The notes: generated from the sequence alone by a model not told the origin. A stretch of 64,000 nucleotides of DNA from Colivivens sp963626085 (GCA_963626085.1 CAVFVJ010000033.1:1-64000), one strand, 5' to 3'. Shown: positions 45,821-56,055, numbered from the stretch's first letter. Numbers and translations are program-made.

Positions 45821-47092
45821 ATGCTCTACCATCTGTCACAACTGCTCGACAATCTAGATCTGCCAGGATCAGGGATGTGGACATATATATCCTTCCGTTC
45901 ACTGCTAGCGCTCATGCTCTCGTTGGTCATTTCAATGACTGCCGGGAAAGGCTTTATTACCTACATGAAACGCAAGAGATACATTGAAAACGCACGTGAT
46001 GCTGAAACTGACCCATACGGTGTGCAAAAGAAAGGCACACCGTCAATGGGTGGCGTTGTCATTGTCGGATCTGTAGTTATACCTACTGTCTTGTTGGGCA
46101 AACTCGACAACATATACATCAACCTGCTGCTGATTACCATCCTATGGTTCGGGATACTCGGTTTCATCGATGACTACATCAAGTTGAAGGGCAATAAAGA
46201 CGGCATGAAGCCACGTGTAAAGTTACTGGGGCAACTGGTTCTCGGAACAGTCGTAGGAGTCGCATTATGGCTGTCACCACAGGCGGTAGTGAGGGAGAAT
46301 GTGATGATTGAAAACGGTGAAGCAACAGGGATTGTCTACCACAAAAGTGAAATGAGGAAATCCACAGTAACTACAGTGCCGTTTATGAAAAACAATAATC
46401 TTGACTACTACGAAGCATTCAGTTGGATTAAGGATGGGAAGACCAAGAGAGCATGCGGATGGATACTGTTCATCCTAGTAACCACATTTGTAATCACAGC
46501 CGTATCCAACGGAGCGAACCTAAACGACGGGATGGACGGTATGTGCGCTGGCAACTCCGCCATTATCGGTACTGCATTGGGCATATTGGCATACGTGTCG
46601 GGACATATACACTACGCCAGTTATCTGAACGTGATGTACATCCCTGGATCCGAAGAAATCGTGGTGTTCCTATGCGCCTTTGTAGGTGCGCTTATCGGAT
46701 TTCTGTGGTACAACAGCTACCCCGCCAAGGTTTTTATGGGGGATACTGGCAGCCTTGCTATCGGTGGAGTCATCGCAGTGACCGCTGTGATAATACATAA
46801 GGAGCTGCTTGTTCCCATACTCTGCGGTATCTTCCTCGTAGAGAGCATATCAGTAATACTACAAGTGTGGTATGCGAAATTGGGCAACCGTAAAGGCATA
46901 AAACAAAGAGTGTTCAAGCGAGCCCCGATACACGACCATTTTCGGGTATTGCACAGTCAGCTACTTCCAGACTGCAAATACATTGTCACACGCCCAACTA
47001 CGGTGTTGCACGAAAACATGATAACCATCCGTTTCTGGATAATAACCATTCTGTTGGCAGCAATAACGATAATAACATTAAAGATAAGATAA
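45821..47092 (+). CDS. mraY: Phospho-MurNAc-pentapeptide transferase MraY
   Basis: The integral membrane enzyme makes lipid I from UDP-MurNAc-pentapeptide and undecaprenyl phosphate. The 423-residue protein is polytopic and has KKGTPSMGG, the catalytic GANLNDGMDGMCAGNSA and SYPAKVFMGDTGSLAIGG, and a C-terminal RAPIHDHF. It is longer than E. coli MraY (360) because of an insertion at about residues 150-200. The stop shares one base with the murD ATG (TAATG). Confidence 0.97.
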   Translation: MLYHLSQLLDNLDLPGSGMWTYISFRSLLALMLSLVISMTAGKGFITYMKRKRYIENARDAETDPYGVQKKGTPSMGGVVIVGSVVIPTVLLGKLDNIYINLLLITILWFGILGFIDDYIKLKGNKDGMKPRVKLLGQLVLGTVVGVALWLSPQAVVRENVMIENGEATGIVYHKSEMRKSTVTTVPFMKNNNLDYYEAFSWIKDGKTKRACGWILFILVTTFVITAVSNGANLNDGMDGMCAGNSAIIGTALGILAYVSGHIHYASYLNVMYIPGSEEIVVFLCAFVGALIGFLWYNSYPAKVFMGDTGSLAIGGVIAVTAVIIHKELLVPILCGIFLVESISVILQVWYAKLGNRKGIKQRVFKRAPIHDHFRVLHSQLLPDCKYIVTRPTTVLHENMITIRFWIITILLAAITIITLKIR

Positions 47093-48423
47093 TGAAAAGG
47101 ATAGTCATTCTAGGAGCTGGAGAGAGCGGTGCCGGTGCTGCCGTTTTAGCCAAGATGAAAGGATTCGAAGTCTTCGTGTCCGACACATCTGCCATCAAGG
47201 ACAAATATAAGGAGCAACTCACGAATTACGACATCCCATGGGAGGAGGGACACCATACCGATGGACTCATCCTCAATGCCGATGAGATAATCAAAAGTCC
47301 AGGCATCCCTGAGAATGCACCGATGATCAAGAAAATAAAGGCAAAGGGGATACCTGTAATCTCAGAGATAGAGTTTGCAGGTAGATATACTGACGCACAA
47401 ATGATTTGCATCACTGGTTCCAACGGCAAGACCACAACAACCTCACTCATCTACCATATTCTAAAGAATGCAGGTTACAACGTTGGTTTAGCAGGCAATA
47501 TAGGCAGAAGTCTCGCACTGCAAGTAGCAACTGAAAAGTACGATTATTACGTAATCGAATTGAGTAGTTTCCAATTGGACAACATGTATAAGTTCAAGGC
47601 CAACATAGCCATTCTGCTCAACATAACCCCAGACCATCTCGACCGCTATGACTTCAAGATGCAGAACTATGTGGATGCAAAGATGCGCATCACACAGAAT
47701 CAGACAGAGGACGATGCATTCATCTTTTGGAATGACGACCCAATCGTAAAGGCAGAGATGCAGAAGTATGATCTCAAGTCACAACTGTATCCATTCTCTG
47801 AGCTGAAGGGGAACGGAGCCATCGCCTATGCAGAAGACTGTAAGTTCGTCATAGAGCAACCAAAACCATTCAACATGGAACTGGACGAACTGGCACTGAC
47901 TGGCAAACATAACTTGTACAACTCTCTTGCAGCTGGAATAGCCGCCAACATAGCAGGGATAAGCAGCGAGCAACTGAGAGAGAGCCTGTCTAACTTCGCG
48001 GGTGTGGAACACCGTCTGGAGAAAGTATGTCGGGTACGAGGCATCGACTTCGTGAATGACTCGAAAGCAACGAACGTAAATGCCTGTTGGTACGCTCTTG
48101 AAAGCATGAAACAACCGACAGTACTCATCCTCGGTGGAATAGACAAGGGCAACGACTACTCGGAAATCTATGACCTCGTCCGTGAGAAATGCGTGGGACT
48201 AGTGTTCCTCGGTGTAGACAACAAAAAACTACACGACAACTTCGACTCTTTCGGGCTTCCGATTGTGGATGTCACAAGCATGAAAGATTGTGTCAACGAG
48301 TGCTATAAGATGGCGCATGACGGTGATTGTGTCTTACTCAGTCCGTGTTGTGCCAGCTTCGACTTGTTCAAAAACATGGAGGACAGGGGCGAACAATTCA
48401 AGACATACGTCAGAGAACTCTGA
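47092..48423 (+). CDS. murD: UDP-MurNAc-alanine-D-glutamate ligase MurD
   Basis: The cytosolic Mur ligase adds D-glutamate. The 443-residue protein shows the N-terminal Rossmann start VILGAGESGAGAA, the ATP loop CITGSNGKTTTTSLIYH, NDSKATNVNA and the C-terminal LLSPCCASFDLFKNMEDRG. It overlaps the mraY stop by one base, indicating coupling. Confidence 0.97.
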   Translation: MKRIVILGAGESGAGAAVLAKMKGFEVFVSDTSAIKDKYKEQLTNYDIPWEEGHHTDGLILNADEIIKSPGIPENAPMIKKIKAKGIPVISEIEFAGRYTDAQMICITGSNGKTTTTSLIYHILKNAGYNVGLAGNIGRSLALQVATEKYDYYVIELSSFQLDNMYKFKANIAILLNITPDHLDRYDFKMQNYVDAKMRITQNQTEDDAFIFWNDDPIVKAEMQKYDLKSQLYPFSELKGNGAIAYAEDCKFVIEQPKPFNMELDELALTGKHNLYNSLAAGIAANIAGISSEQLRESLSNFAGVEHRLEKVCRVRGIDFVNDSKATNVNACWYALESMKQPTVLILGGIDKGNDYSEIYDLVREKCVGLVFLGVDNKKLHDNFDSFGLPIVDVTSMKDCVNECYKMAHDGDCVLLSPCCASFDLFKNMEDRGEQFKTYVREL

Positions 48424-48481
48424 CTTGAAAGCGGAACAAACATATAAGTAAACTACAGACCACTTCATAACAAACGACGAC

Positions 48482-49789
48482 ATGCTTAAGGTAATCAGCA
48501 ACAACCTGTTCAAGGGAGACAAAGGTATATGGATGATCTTTTTCTTCTTGTGCATGATCTCTCTCGTGGAGATATACAGTGCGTCCAGTTCCCTCACCTA
48601 CTCCAAGGGAAACCACTGGGACCCGATGATAAGACAGGCAGGTTTTCTGTTTGCCGGACTTATCATAATACTCGTAGTACACCGGATTCCGTGCAAGTAC
48701 TTCAAACTGTTTCCTCTATTCATGCTGCCCACATCGGTCATACTGCTTCTATATGCGTTGTTCTTTGGCGGCACTATCAACGATGGCAACAGATGGATTG
48801 ACATGGGTTTCCTCTCGTTCCAACCGTCGGAGGTGGCTAAGGCAGCTCTGATTATGACACTGGCTGCAATATTGTCGAAGACACAGAACGAGGAGGTCGT
48901 GAAGAGCAGAAAGGGAACAAAAGTGGTTGTGATGGCGACAAAGGGCGGCTATAACAAACCTTTTAAGATATGCAGTATCTTAACTGTCTGCATCTGCGGC
49001 CTCATCTTCTCGGAAAACCTATCCACTGCCATGATTCTGTTTGCCGTGGCTGTTGTGATGATGTATATAGGCAATATTCCCCACAAACTTATGTTCAAGG
49101 GGCTACTATCCGTAGGTCTGTTGGGAGCCGTGGCTGCCACACTGTTGCTCATTACTCCAGACGAGACGCTGAACAAGGTTGGAGGGCGTACACTAACATG
49201 GAAGCACCGCCTTGAGAAAAAACTGAACATCCAGACTGAAAGCGACAAACTAGAAGAGAACGAAGACAATGAATACAAATTGTCTGAGGACTGGCAGGTT
49301 GGCAATGCCAATATTGCAATTGCGAACTCCAATATCATCGGACTGGGACCGGGGAACTCAATACAACGCGACTTTTTGGCACACGCTGAATCCGACTTTA
49401 TCTATTCAATTATCGTGGAAGAGACTGGCATCGGAGGTGCTATAGCCGTGATATTCCTTTATATAGCCTTGCTGATAAGAGTAAGCAAGATTGCAAAGAA
49501 ATGTGACAAGTTCTTCCCTGCGTTCCTCGTGATGGGCTTCGGTATCATGCTGGTGCTTCAAGCTCTGATAAACATGGGGGTGGCAGTAAGCATGTTGCCT
49601 GTCACGGGACAGCCACTGCCACTGATAAGCAAAGGAGGCACGTCTATCATCATCACGTGCTTCTACTTCGGAGTCATACTGAGCATCAGCCGTTATGCAG
49701 AGAAGGTGAGCGAGACACCAGAGAGTCCGGCTGAACCGATCAGTCCGAACGAGACAGACGAATATTTCAGCAGTACAGGAATACAATGA
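48482..49789 (+). CDS. ftsW: Septal SEDS glycosyltransferase FtsW
   Basis: FtsW polymerises septal glycan with FtsI. The 435-residue polytopic protein has NRWIDMGFLSFQPSEVAK in the first half and PVTGQPLPLISKGGTS in the second, the typical SEDS signatures. A hydrophilic loop at about 245-275, rich in Glu and Asn, is the expected large extracytoplasmic loop. The last 30 residues are hydrophilic and likely cytoplasmic. Confidence 0.96.
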   Translation: MLKVISNNLFKGDKGIWMIFFFLCMISLVEIYSASSSLTYSKGNHWDPMIRQAGFLFAGLIIILVVHRIPCKYFKLFPLFMLPTSVILLLYALFFGGTINDGNRWIDMGFLSFQPSEVAKAALIMTLAAILSKTQNEEVVKSRKGTKVVVMATKGGYNKPFKICSILTVCICGLIFSENLSTAMILFAVAVVMMYIGNIPHKLMFKGLLSVGLLGAVAATLLLITPDETLNKVGGRTLTWKHRLEKKLNIQTESDKLEENEDNEYKLSEDWQVGNANIAIANSNIIGLGPGNSIQRDFLAHAESDFIYSIIVEETGIGGAIAVIFLYIALLIRVSKIAKKCDKFFPAFLVMGFGIMLVLQALINMGVAVSMLPVTGQPLPLISKGGTSIIITCFYFGVILSISRYAEKVSETPESPAEPISPNETDEYFSSTGIQ

Positions 49790-49820
49790 CGATAAACAAG
49801 AAAAGAAAATCAGCACAATC

Positions 49821-50927
49821 ATGAAAGAATTGAGAGTGATAGTAAGCGGAGGCGGTACAGGAGGACATATATTCCCTGCCATCGCCATTGCAAACGAGAT
49901 AAAAGTACTCTGTCCACAGGCAAGTATTCTGTTTGTCGGAGCAAATGGACGTATGGAGATGCAAAGAGTACCGGATGCAGGATACAGAATCATCGGACTG
50001 CCTATCGAGGGCTTTAACAGAAAGAACCCATTCAAGAACATAAAGGTACTGCTGGATATCCTCAGAAGTCAATGGATGGCACGCAAGGTCATCAAAGAGT
50101 TCAAGCCACAGGTTGTAGTCGGTGTGGGTGGGTTCGCCAGCGGACCGACATTGAACACAGCTGCAAAGATGGGAATACCTACACTTATACAGGAACAGAA
50201 TTCATATGCTGGTGTCACCAACAAATTGCTCGCCAAGTCTGCAAGTCGCATCTGCGTCGCTTATGATGGTATGGAGCGATTCTTCCCTGCCGATAAAATC
50301 ATCATGACAGGCAACCCTGTGCGTCAGACACTACTGAACAGCAGTATAACACAGAGCGAGGCCCTCGAAAAGTTCCACATGAAGACGGGATACCCGACTA
50401 TCCTCATTATCGGAGGTAGCCTCGGGGCGAGGACACTGAACGAGAGCGTTCTCGGCAAACTCGACACCATACAGAATTCGGGCGTCCAGATTATTTGGCA
50501 AACAGGCAAGTTCTATAGCCAGCATATCGCGGAAACACTTGCGCAGCACCCTAAAGTGGCAAATCTGTCAGTCATGGATTTCATATCCGACATGCCGTCG
50601 GCATACGCCGCAGCAGATCTGGTGGTGTCAAGAGCTGGTGCAAGCAGTATCAGCGAATTGTGTCTGCTTGGAAAGCCTTGCATATTAGTACCGTCACCCA
50701 ACGTGGCAGAAGACCATCAGACAAAGAACGCCAAGTCTCTGTCGAACAAGGAAGCAGCCATCCTAATCACCGATGCGGAAGCACCAGCCAAGTTGATTGA
50801 CAGTGCGATATCCGTAGTGCAGGACAAGAACAGGCTGGAACTGCTGAGTACCAACATAAAAAAACTTGCCATTGCGGATTCGGCAAATAGAATTGCAAAG
50901 GAAGTACTAAAACTCGCTAAAGCATAA
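49821..50927 (+). CDS. murG: UDP-GlcNAc transferase MurG
   Basis: MurG adds GlcNAc to lipid I to form lipid II at the inner face of the membrane. Its 368 residues include the N-terminal G loop SGGGTGGHIFPAIAIANE, VGVGGFASGP, TLIQEQNSYAG, and the donor-site region VSRAGASSISELCLLGKP. It lies 31 bp after ftsW. Confidence 0.97.
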   Translation: MKELRVIVSGGGTGGHIFPAIAIANEIKVLCPQASILFVGANGRMEMQRVPDAGYRIIGLPIEGFNRKNPFKNIKVLLDILRSQWMARKVIKEFKPQVVVGVGGFASGPTLNTAAKMGIPTLIQEQNSYAGVTNKLLAKSASRICVAYDGMERFFPADKIIMTGNPVRQTLLNSSITQSEALEKFHMKTGYPTILIIGGSLGARTLNESVLGKLDTIQNSGVQIIWQTGKFYSQHIAETLAQHPKVANLSVMDFISDMPSAYAAADLVVSRAGASSISELCLLGKPCILVPSPNVAEDHQTKNAKSLSNKEAAILITDAEAPAKLIDSAISVVQDKNRLELLSTNIKKLAIADSANRIAKEVLKLAKA

Positions 50928-50931
50928 AGAT

Positions 50932-52308
50932 ATGGACAATAAACTGAAGTCAATATATTTCGAAGGGGCTGGCGGTATCGGCATGAGTGCCCTTGAACGG
51001 TTCTTCCTCTCAAAAGGGTTCAATGTGGGAGGGTACGACAAAACACCAAGTGAACTGACAGAGAAACTGATTGAAGAGGGTGTGCAGATTCACTACGATG
51101 ACAATGTCGGTTCAGTTCCATCATGTTTCAAGGACAAGGACTCTACCCTCGTTGTCTACACACCAGCCATACCTGAGACGAACAAAGAGCTAACATTCTT
51201 CAAGGAACAGGGATTCAAGGTACAGAAACGCGCACAAGTCCTTGGTTTCATCACCCAGTCACACAAAGGATTATGCGTGGCGGGTACACATGGGAAGACA
51301 ACTACATCGACCATGACCGCACATATCCTACACCATTCACACATTGGCTGCAACGCATTCTTGGGTGGCATATCAAAAAACTACGGAACTAACTATATAC
51401 TGTCAGAGACAAGTGACTATGTGGTGATAGAAGCCGATGAATTCGACAGGTCATTCCACTGGTTGCGTCCGTACATGTCAGTCATCACTGCCACGGACCC
51501 TGACCACCTCGACATCTACGGTACAAAAGAGGCATACATAGAAAGTTTCGAACACTACACATCCCTAATCCAGCCGGGAGGTGCACTGATTATACACAAA
51601 GGATTGGAAATGAAGCCCCAGGTACAGGATGGCGTAAGGATTTATGAATACTCACGAAATGAAGGCGACTTCCACGCAGACAACATACGCATTGGAGGCG
51701 GTGAAATCATTTTCGACTTCGTGACACCTGACTCTGTAATCAAAGACATACAATTGGGTGTTCCTGTAAGCGTCAACATTGAAAACGGTGTCGCGGCAAT
51801 GGCTCTTGCATGGCTGAACGGAGTGGACGAAGACGAAATACGAGACAGCATGAAGACATTCAGAGGTGTTGACCGTCGGTTTGATTTCAAGATAAAGAAC
51901 GATAAAACCGTCTTCTTAAGTGACTATGCACACCACCCAAAAGAGATAACGCAAAGTGTCAAGTCCATAAGAGAATTGTATCCCGACAAGAAAATTGCAG
52001 CAATCTTCCAACCACATCTGTACACACGTACTAGAGACTTCTACAAGGACTTCGCCCAAAGCCTATCACTGCTGGACAGCGTGTTCATTTGCGATATCTA
52101 CCCAGCACGCGAACAGCCCATACCAGGCGTGACAAGCAAACTGATATATGACAACCTGCGACCAGACATCGAACGCCACCTCATCCATAAGGAAGACGTA
52201 CTGGACATTGCACGAAAAGGAGATTTCGACGTACTCATTGTACTGGGTGCAGGTGATATCGACAATTATGTACCACAGATAGCTAAAATACTGGAAGAAT
52301 GCAGATAA
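50932..52308 (+). CDS. murC: UDP-MurNAc-L-alanine ligase MurC
   Basis: MurC adds the first amino acid of the stem peptide. The 458-residue protein has YFEGAGGIGMSALE at the start, the ATP loop VAGTHGKTTTSTMTAHI, the DPDHLDIYG motif and YAHHPKEI in the C-terminal domain. It starts 4 bp after murG and overlaps ftsQ by 10 bp. Confidence 0.97.
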   Translation: MDNKLKSIYFEGAGGIGMSALERFFLSKGFNVGGYDKTPSELTEKLIEEGVQIHYDDNVGSVPSCFKDKDSTLVVYTPAIPETNKELTFFKEQGFKVQKRAQVLGFITQSHKGLCVAGTHGKTTTSTMTAHILHHSHIGCNAFLGGISKNYGTNYILSETSDYVVIEADEFDRSFHWLRPYMSVITATDPDHLDIYGTKEAYIESFEHYTSLIQPGGALIIHKGLEMKPQVQDGVRIYEYSRNEGDFHADNIRIGGGEIIFDFVTPDSVIKDIQLGVPVSVNIENGVAAMALAWLNGVDEDEIRDSMKTFRGVDRRFDFKIKNDKTVFLSDYAHHPKEITQSVKSIRELYPDKKIAAIFQPHLYTRTRDFYKDFAQSLSLLDSVFICDIYPAREQPIPGVTSKLIYDNLRPDIERHLIHKEDVLDIARKGDFDVLIVLGAGDIDNYVPQIAKILEECR

Positions 52309-53063
52309 CTAAAGGCATAAGGATTATCTGTGTGGCAATACTTGCTTTAAGTGTTGCCGCATACATCGTATATGCCATGGTACTATCTGCTGAGAGGAAT
52401 GATAATGACAAGTGTGGCGGCATCGAACTGAACATCGAGAAGAATAGTCATTCTGGCTTCATCACATCCGACATTGTTGAGAACGACTTGCGCAATGCCA
52501 ACATACTACCTACGGGCAGACCGATGTGCGACATCAGTACGGGACAAATAGAACGGACACTGAGGAAGAATGAGTTCGTGGAAAAGATTGAGTGCTACAA
52601 GACATCCAACAACAAGGTGGCCATAGACATCACCGAGTGCACTCCTGTCATATATCTCCTCCCTGACAATGGAGAGGGATATTATGTAGACAAATACGGC
52701 AAGGTGATAACCACGGACGCTTATCCAGTCAACATGCCGGTTGCCACTGGCAAGTTTTCACAGAACTATGCTAGAAAACGTCTCTCACACCTTGGCGTAT
52801 ACTTGCTCAACAACCCATTCTGGAACAACCAGATTGAACAGATTCATGTCTCTGTCAATTCAGACAGAGAATACGTTATAGACCTCATACCGCGAGTCGG
52901 CAACCATATCATACACTTGGGGACACTAGAGAAGTTTCAAGACAAGCTAAAACGGCTAATGGCGTTCTACCAGCAAGCCATCACAAAAGTAGGTTGGACC
53001 AAATATTCAGTTATCGACCTGGAATATGAAGGACAGATTATTTGTAAAAAACAAAAAAACTAA
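52299..53063 (+). CDS. ftsQ: Cell division protein FtsQ
   Basis: The bitopic divisome protein links FtsL and the early and late division proteins. Its 254 residues have one N-terminal membrane segment (about 6-25), a POTRA-like region (about 40-110, with FVEKIECYKTSNNKVAIDITECTPV) and a beta domain. The ATG lies within the end of murC, consistent with translational coupling. Similarity in the family is modest, but position and topology agree. Confidence 0.93.
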   Translation: MQITKGIRIICVAILALSVAAYIVYAMVLSAERNDNDKCGGIELNIEKNSHSGFITSDIVENDLRNANILPTGRPMCDISTGQIERTLRKNEFVEKIECYKTSNNKVAIDITECTPVIYLLPDNGEGYYVDKYGKVITTDAYPVNMPVATGKFSQNYARKRLSHLGVYLLNNPFWNNQIEQIHVSVNSDREYVIDLIPRVGNHIIHLGTLEKFQDKLKRLMAFYQQAITKVGWTKYSVIDLEYEGQIICKKQKN

Positions 53064-53069
53064 AGACAT

Positions 53070-54683
53070 ATGGGAGAACAGGATTCTATAATCGTCGCTA
53101 TCGAATTGGGGTCATCGAAAATCTGCGGCATTGCAGGAAAGATGAAGGACGGCAACATGCAGATACTGGCTTATGCTGAAGACAAAACCAGCGACTGCAT
53201 CAAACGTGGAGTTGTTTATAATATCGAAAAAACAACCCAAAGTATAAAGAACGTAATCAACAAGTTGGAGGCGACCTTGAAGATGAAGATAAGCCGTACA
53301 TACATAGGTATTGGCGGTCAATCCGTACGTTCCGTAAAGAACTTCGTCAAGAGGGATATGTTGACACCCACTTACATCACTCAGGCGCATATAGACAGCA
53401 TTACCGACGAAAGTCACGATGTGTCTGACGATGAATACGAACTCATCGGTTATTATGTACAGGGATTCACCGTTGACGGCAATCTAGTGGCTGACCCTGT
53501 CGGTATTATGGGAACAATTGTAGAAGGAGAGTTCCTCAATATCATCGCAAACAAGAGACTGAGGAAGAATATAAAAACAAGCTTCGAAAATCTGGGACTA
53601 GACATAGCCGATTACCACCTGTCCTCGTTTGAACTTGCAAACAACGTGTTGACCGACACGGAAAAACGTACTGGAACGGCATTGATTGACCTCGGAGCTG
53701 GGACAACTACCATTGTGGTACTAAAGAGTAACATAATACGACAGATAATAACACTTCCCCTTGGTGTCAACAATATCAAGCAAGACCTTTGCGAACTGCA
53801 AATAGAGCAAAACGAGGCGGAGCAACTGCTGCTCACCTACGGAGACGCTATGGCAGAGAACATACCGGGCAACGGGGATGAAGACCAAACCCCACTGTAC
53901 ACCACCTCAGACGGCCGCTCCATCGAGATAACCACCATACAGGAGATTATTAGGGCAAGACTACAGGAAATCTTGATAAACGTAGACAAGCAAATGCACA
54001 ACTCAGACTATGCTGACAGGCTATTGGGCGGTGTCGTCATCACCGGTGGTGGTGCCAACATCAGGAATATCGACAAGGCATGTCTGTCGATGTTGAATGC
54101 CGACAAGGTCAGAATCGCAAAGAAGGTCATACCACAAATTGTGAAGAACAGCAATATCACGTCACTATCACTGGAGAACCCAGCAAGCTGTGCCGTCATA
54201 TCGTTGTTGCTGTCAGGCGAAGAGAACTGCACGGAAAGCGGATACAATGGGTTGGAAATCTTCGGGGAGAACGACAAGCCAAAGGACAGTATTCAGAAAG
54301 AGGCGGCATCACGAATCCAGAAGGAAGAGGACGAAGCGTTGGCGTTCATCGAGGAGACCAAGACCAAACTGAGGGATGCCATCATCAAACTGCAGAAATC
54401 GACCTCCGACATAACGGTGGACGATGCCAACAGGGGACTCAAGAACATTGCGAGGCAGAACCTCACCGCAGCCGAGACGATCATCACCGAAGACTACAAC
54501 AAATACAAGGACATACTGGTCGGCAAGGACAAGTACAACCAATCGCTCAGGGAAGCGGACGACCTCATAACCAAGTGCGATGAAGAGAGCTACAAGCTGA
54601 AGGAACTGCTCAAGGCATCCGAGAAAAGGAACAGCACATGGGGCAAGATTGGACGATGGATTGATGATTTACTAAAAGAATAA
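53070..54683 (+). CDS. ftsA: Cell division actin homologue FtsA with an extended C-terminal tail
   Basis: FtsA tethers FtsZ to the membrane and recruits the divisome. The core (about 1-380) shows the actin-fold phosphate loop IELGSSKICGI, the SHS2/1C insertion around RTYIGIGGQSVRSV, and phosphate motif 2 DLGAGTTTIVVL, then GGVVITGGGANIRN. At 537 residues it is about 100 longer than typical FtsA. Residues about 383-520 form a charged, helical, probably coiled-coil tail. The final 15 residues (NSTWGKIGRWIDDLLKE region) look like the conserved amphipathic membrane-binding helix, now placed at the end of this long tail. Confidence 0.95.
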   Translation: MGEQDSIIVAIELGSSKICGIAGKMKDGNMQILAYAEDKTSDCIKRGVVYNIEKTTQSIKNVINKLEATLKMKISRTYIGIGGQSVRSVKNFVKRDMLTPTYITQAHIDSITDESHDVSDDEYELIGYYVQGFTVDGNLVADPVGIMGTIVEGEFLNIIANKRLRKNIKTSFENLGLDIADYHLSSFELANNVLTDTEKRTGTALIDLGAGTTTIVVLKSNIIRQIITLPLGVNNIKQDLCELQIEQNEAEQLLLTYGDAMAENIPGNGDEDQTPLYTTSDGRSIEITTIQEIIRARLQEILINVDKQMHNSDYADRLLGGVVITGGGANIRNIDKACLSMLNADKVRIAKKVIPQIVKNSNITSLSLENPASCAVISLLLSGEENCTESGYNGLEIFGENDKPKDSIQKEAASRIQKEEDEALAFIEETKTKLRDAIIKLQKSTSDITVDDANRGLKNIARQNLTAAETIITEDYNKYKDILVGKDKYNQSLREADDLITKCDEESYKLKELLKASEKRNSTWGKIGRWIDDLLKE

Positions 54684-54708
54684 CGTAACCACTTAATCAG
54701 GCAACTAT

Positions 54709-55971
54709 ATGGATGTAGAATTCACATTCCCACAGCAAGGGACTAATATAATAAAGGTCATAGGTGTAGGCGGCGGCGGATGCAATGCAGTCAACAACAT
54801 GTTCAACAAAGGTATTCATGACGTGTCGTTCATCGTGTGCAACACCGACAAGAAAGCTCTCGACGACTCGCCCGTGCCGTCCAAGCTGCAACTGGGCAAG
54901 GAGGGACTGGGTGCTGGTAACAAGCCAGAAGCCGGAAGGAAAGCAGCAGAGGAATCGCTCGACAGTATAAAGGACACGCTCAACGACGGCACCAAGATGG
55001 TATTCATCACTGCTGGAATGGGTGGCGGAACCGGTACTGGTGCCGCACCTATCATAGCCAAGACAGCCAAAGAGATGGGCATCTTGACGGTCGGAATCGT
55101 GACCATCCCGTTCCGTTGGGAGGGAATCATAAAGATTGACAAGGCTTTGGACGGTGTGGAGGAGATGAGTAAAAACGTGGATGCGCTGCTGGTCATCAAC
55201 AACGAGCGTCTGAGGGAGATATATCCCGAACTAACCGTGCTCGATGCCTTTGCCAAGGCCGACGACACACTGTGCAACGCAGCACGCAGCATAGCCGAAA
55301 TCATCACTATGCACGGAATCATCAACCTTGACTTCAACGATGTCAAGACCGTGTTGCAGGACGGCGGTGTGGCTATCATGAGCACCGGTTACGGGAGTGG
55401 CGACAGCCGAATCACCAAAGCACTGGAAGATGCGCTGCACTCACCTCTGCTCAACAACAACGACATATACAACTCCAAGAAGTTCCTTCTGCACATATCC
55501 TTCTGCAGCGACGAGAAAGGAGGTACACAGAGTCTGATGATGGACGAGATGGGCGAAATCAACGACTTCATGAACAAGATGAGAACAGCCGACATCGTGG
55601 AGACCAAATGGGGTCTGTCCGTTGACCCGTCACTACAAGAGAAGGTGAAAGTCACCATCCTCGCCACCGGCTTCGGGGTACAGAACATCAATTCCGACGA
55701 GATGTCCAACCGTATCGAGAAGCGTAGGAAGGACGAGCGCAAGAGAGAGGCGGAGAAGACCGAGGAGGAAATCGAGAAGGAGATACGCCGCAACAACATC
55801 TATGACATGAACAACAGCAGTGCGAAGAAGTCCACATACTGTTATAAGTTCAGGGACGAGGATCTCGACAATGATGATGTCATCAGCATGGTGGAGGCAT
55901 CCCCTACCTACAAGCGCAAGCGTGACGACATAAGGCAGATTACCGAACGCTCCAACATGGTAAAGCACTGA
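54709..55971 (+). CDS. ftsZ: Cell division tubulin homologue FtsZ
   Basis: FtsZ forms the GTP-dependent Z-ring. The 420-residue protein has GVGGGGCNAVNNM at the nucleotide site, the tubulin signature GGGTGTGAAP at about 105-114 and NLDFNDVKTVL for the T7 synergy loop. After the core (about residue 330), the linker at about 332-366 is almost entirely Arg, Lys and Glu (for example KRRKDERKREAEKTEEEIEK), suggesting a single charged helix. A candidate partner-binding peptide, PTYKRKRDD, lies near residue 400 and is followed by about 14 further residues. It is the last gene of the dcw cluster. Confidence 0.96.
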   Translation: MDVEFTFPQQGTNIIKVIGVGGGGCNAVNNMFNKGIHDVSFIVCNTDKKALDDSPVPSKLQLGKEGLGAGNKPEAGRKAAEESLDSIKDTLNDGTKMVFITAGMGGGTGTGAAPIIAKTAKEMGILTVGIVTIPFRWEGIIKIDKALDGVEEMSKNVDALLVINNERLREIYPELTVLDAFAKADDTLCNAARSIAEIITMHGIINLDFNDVKTVLQDGGVAIMSTGYGSGDSRITKALEDALHSPLLNNNDIYNSKKFLLHISFCSDEKGGTQSLMMDEMGEINDFMNKMRTADIVETKWGLSVDPSLQEKVKVTILATGFGVQNINSDEMSNRIEKRRKDERKREAEKTEEEIEKEIRRNNIYDMNNSSAKKSTYCYKFRDEDLDNDDVISMVEASPTYKRKRDDIRQITERSNMVKH

Positions 55972-56008
55972 AGAACAGCACAGCCGCAGGAGCAAGCGGC
56001 ACAGAACA

Positions 56009-56055
56009 AGGCAGGAGGCAAACACCCGTGACGGGCTGTTTGCCTCCTGCCTGTT
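56009..56055 (+). terminator. Strong terminator closing the dcw cluster
   Basis: A 16-bp perfect stem (56009-56024 with 56037-56052), topped by an inner CCCGT/ACGGG pairing, is followed by GTTTAT. It lies between the convergent ftsZ and DUF5723 genes and may work in both directions. Confidence 0.85.
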
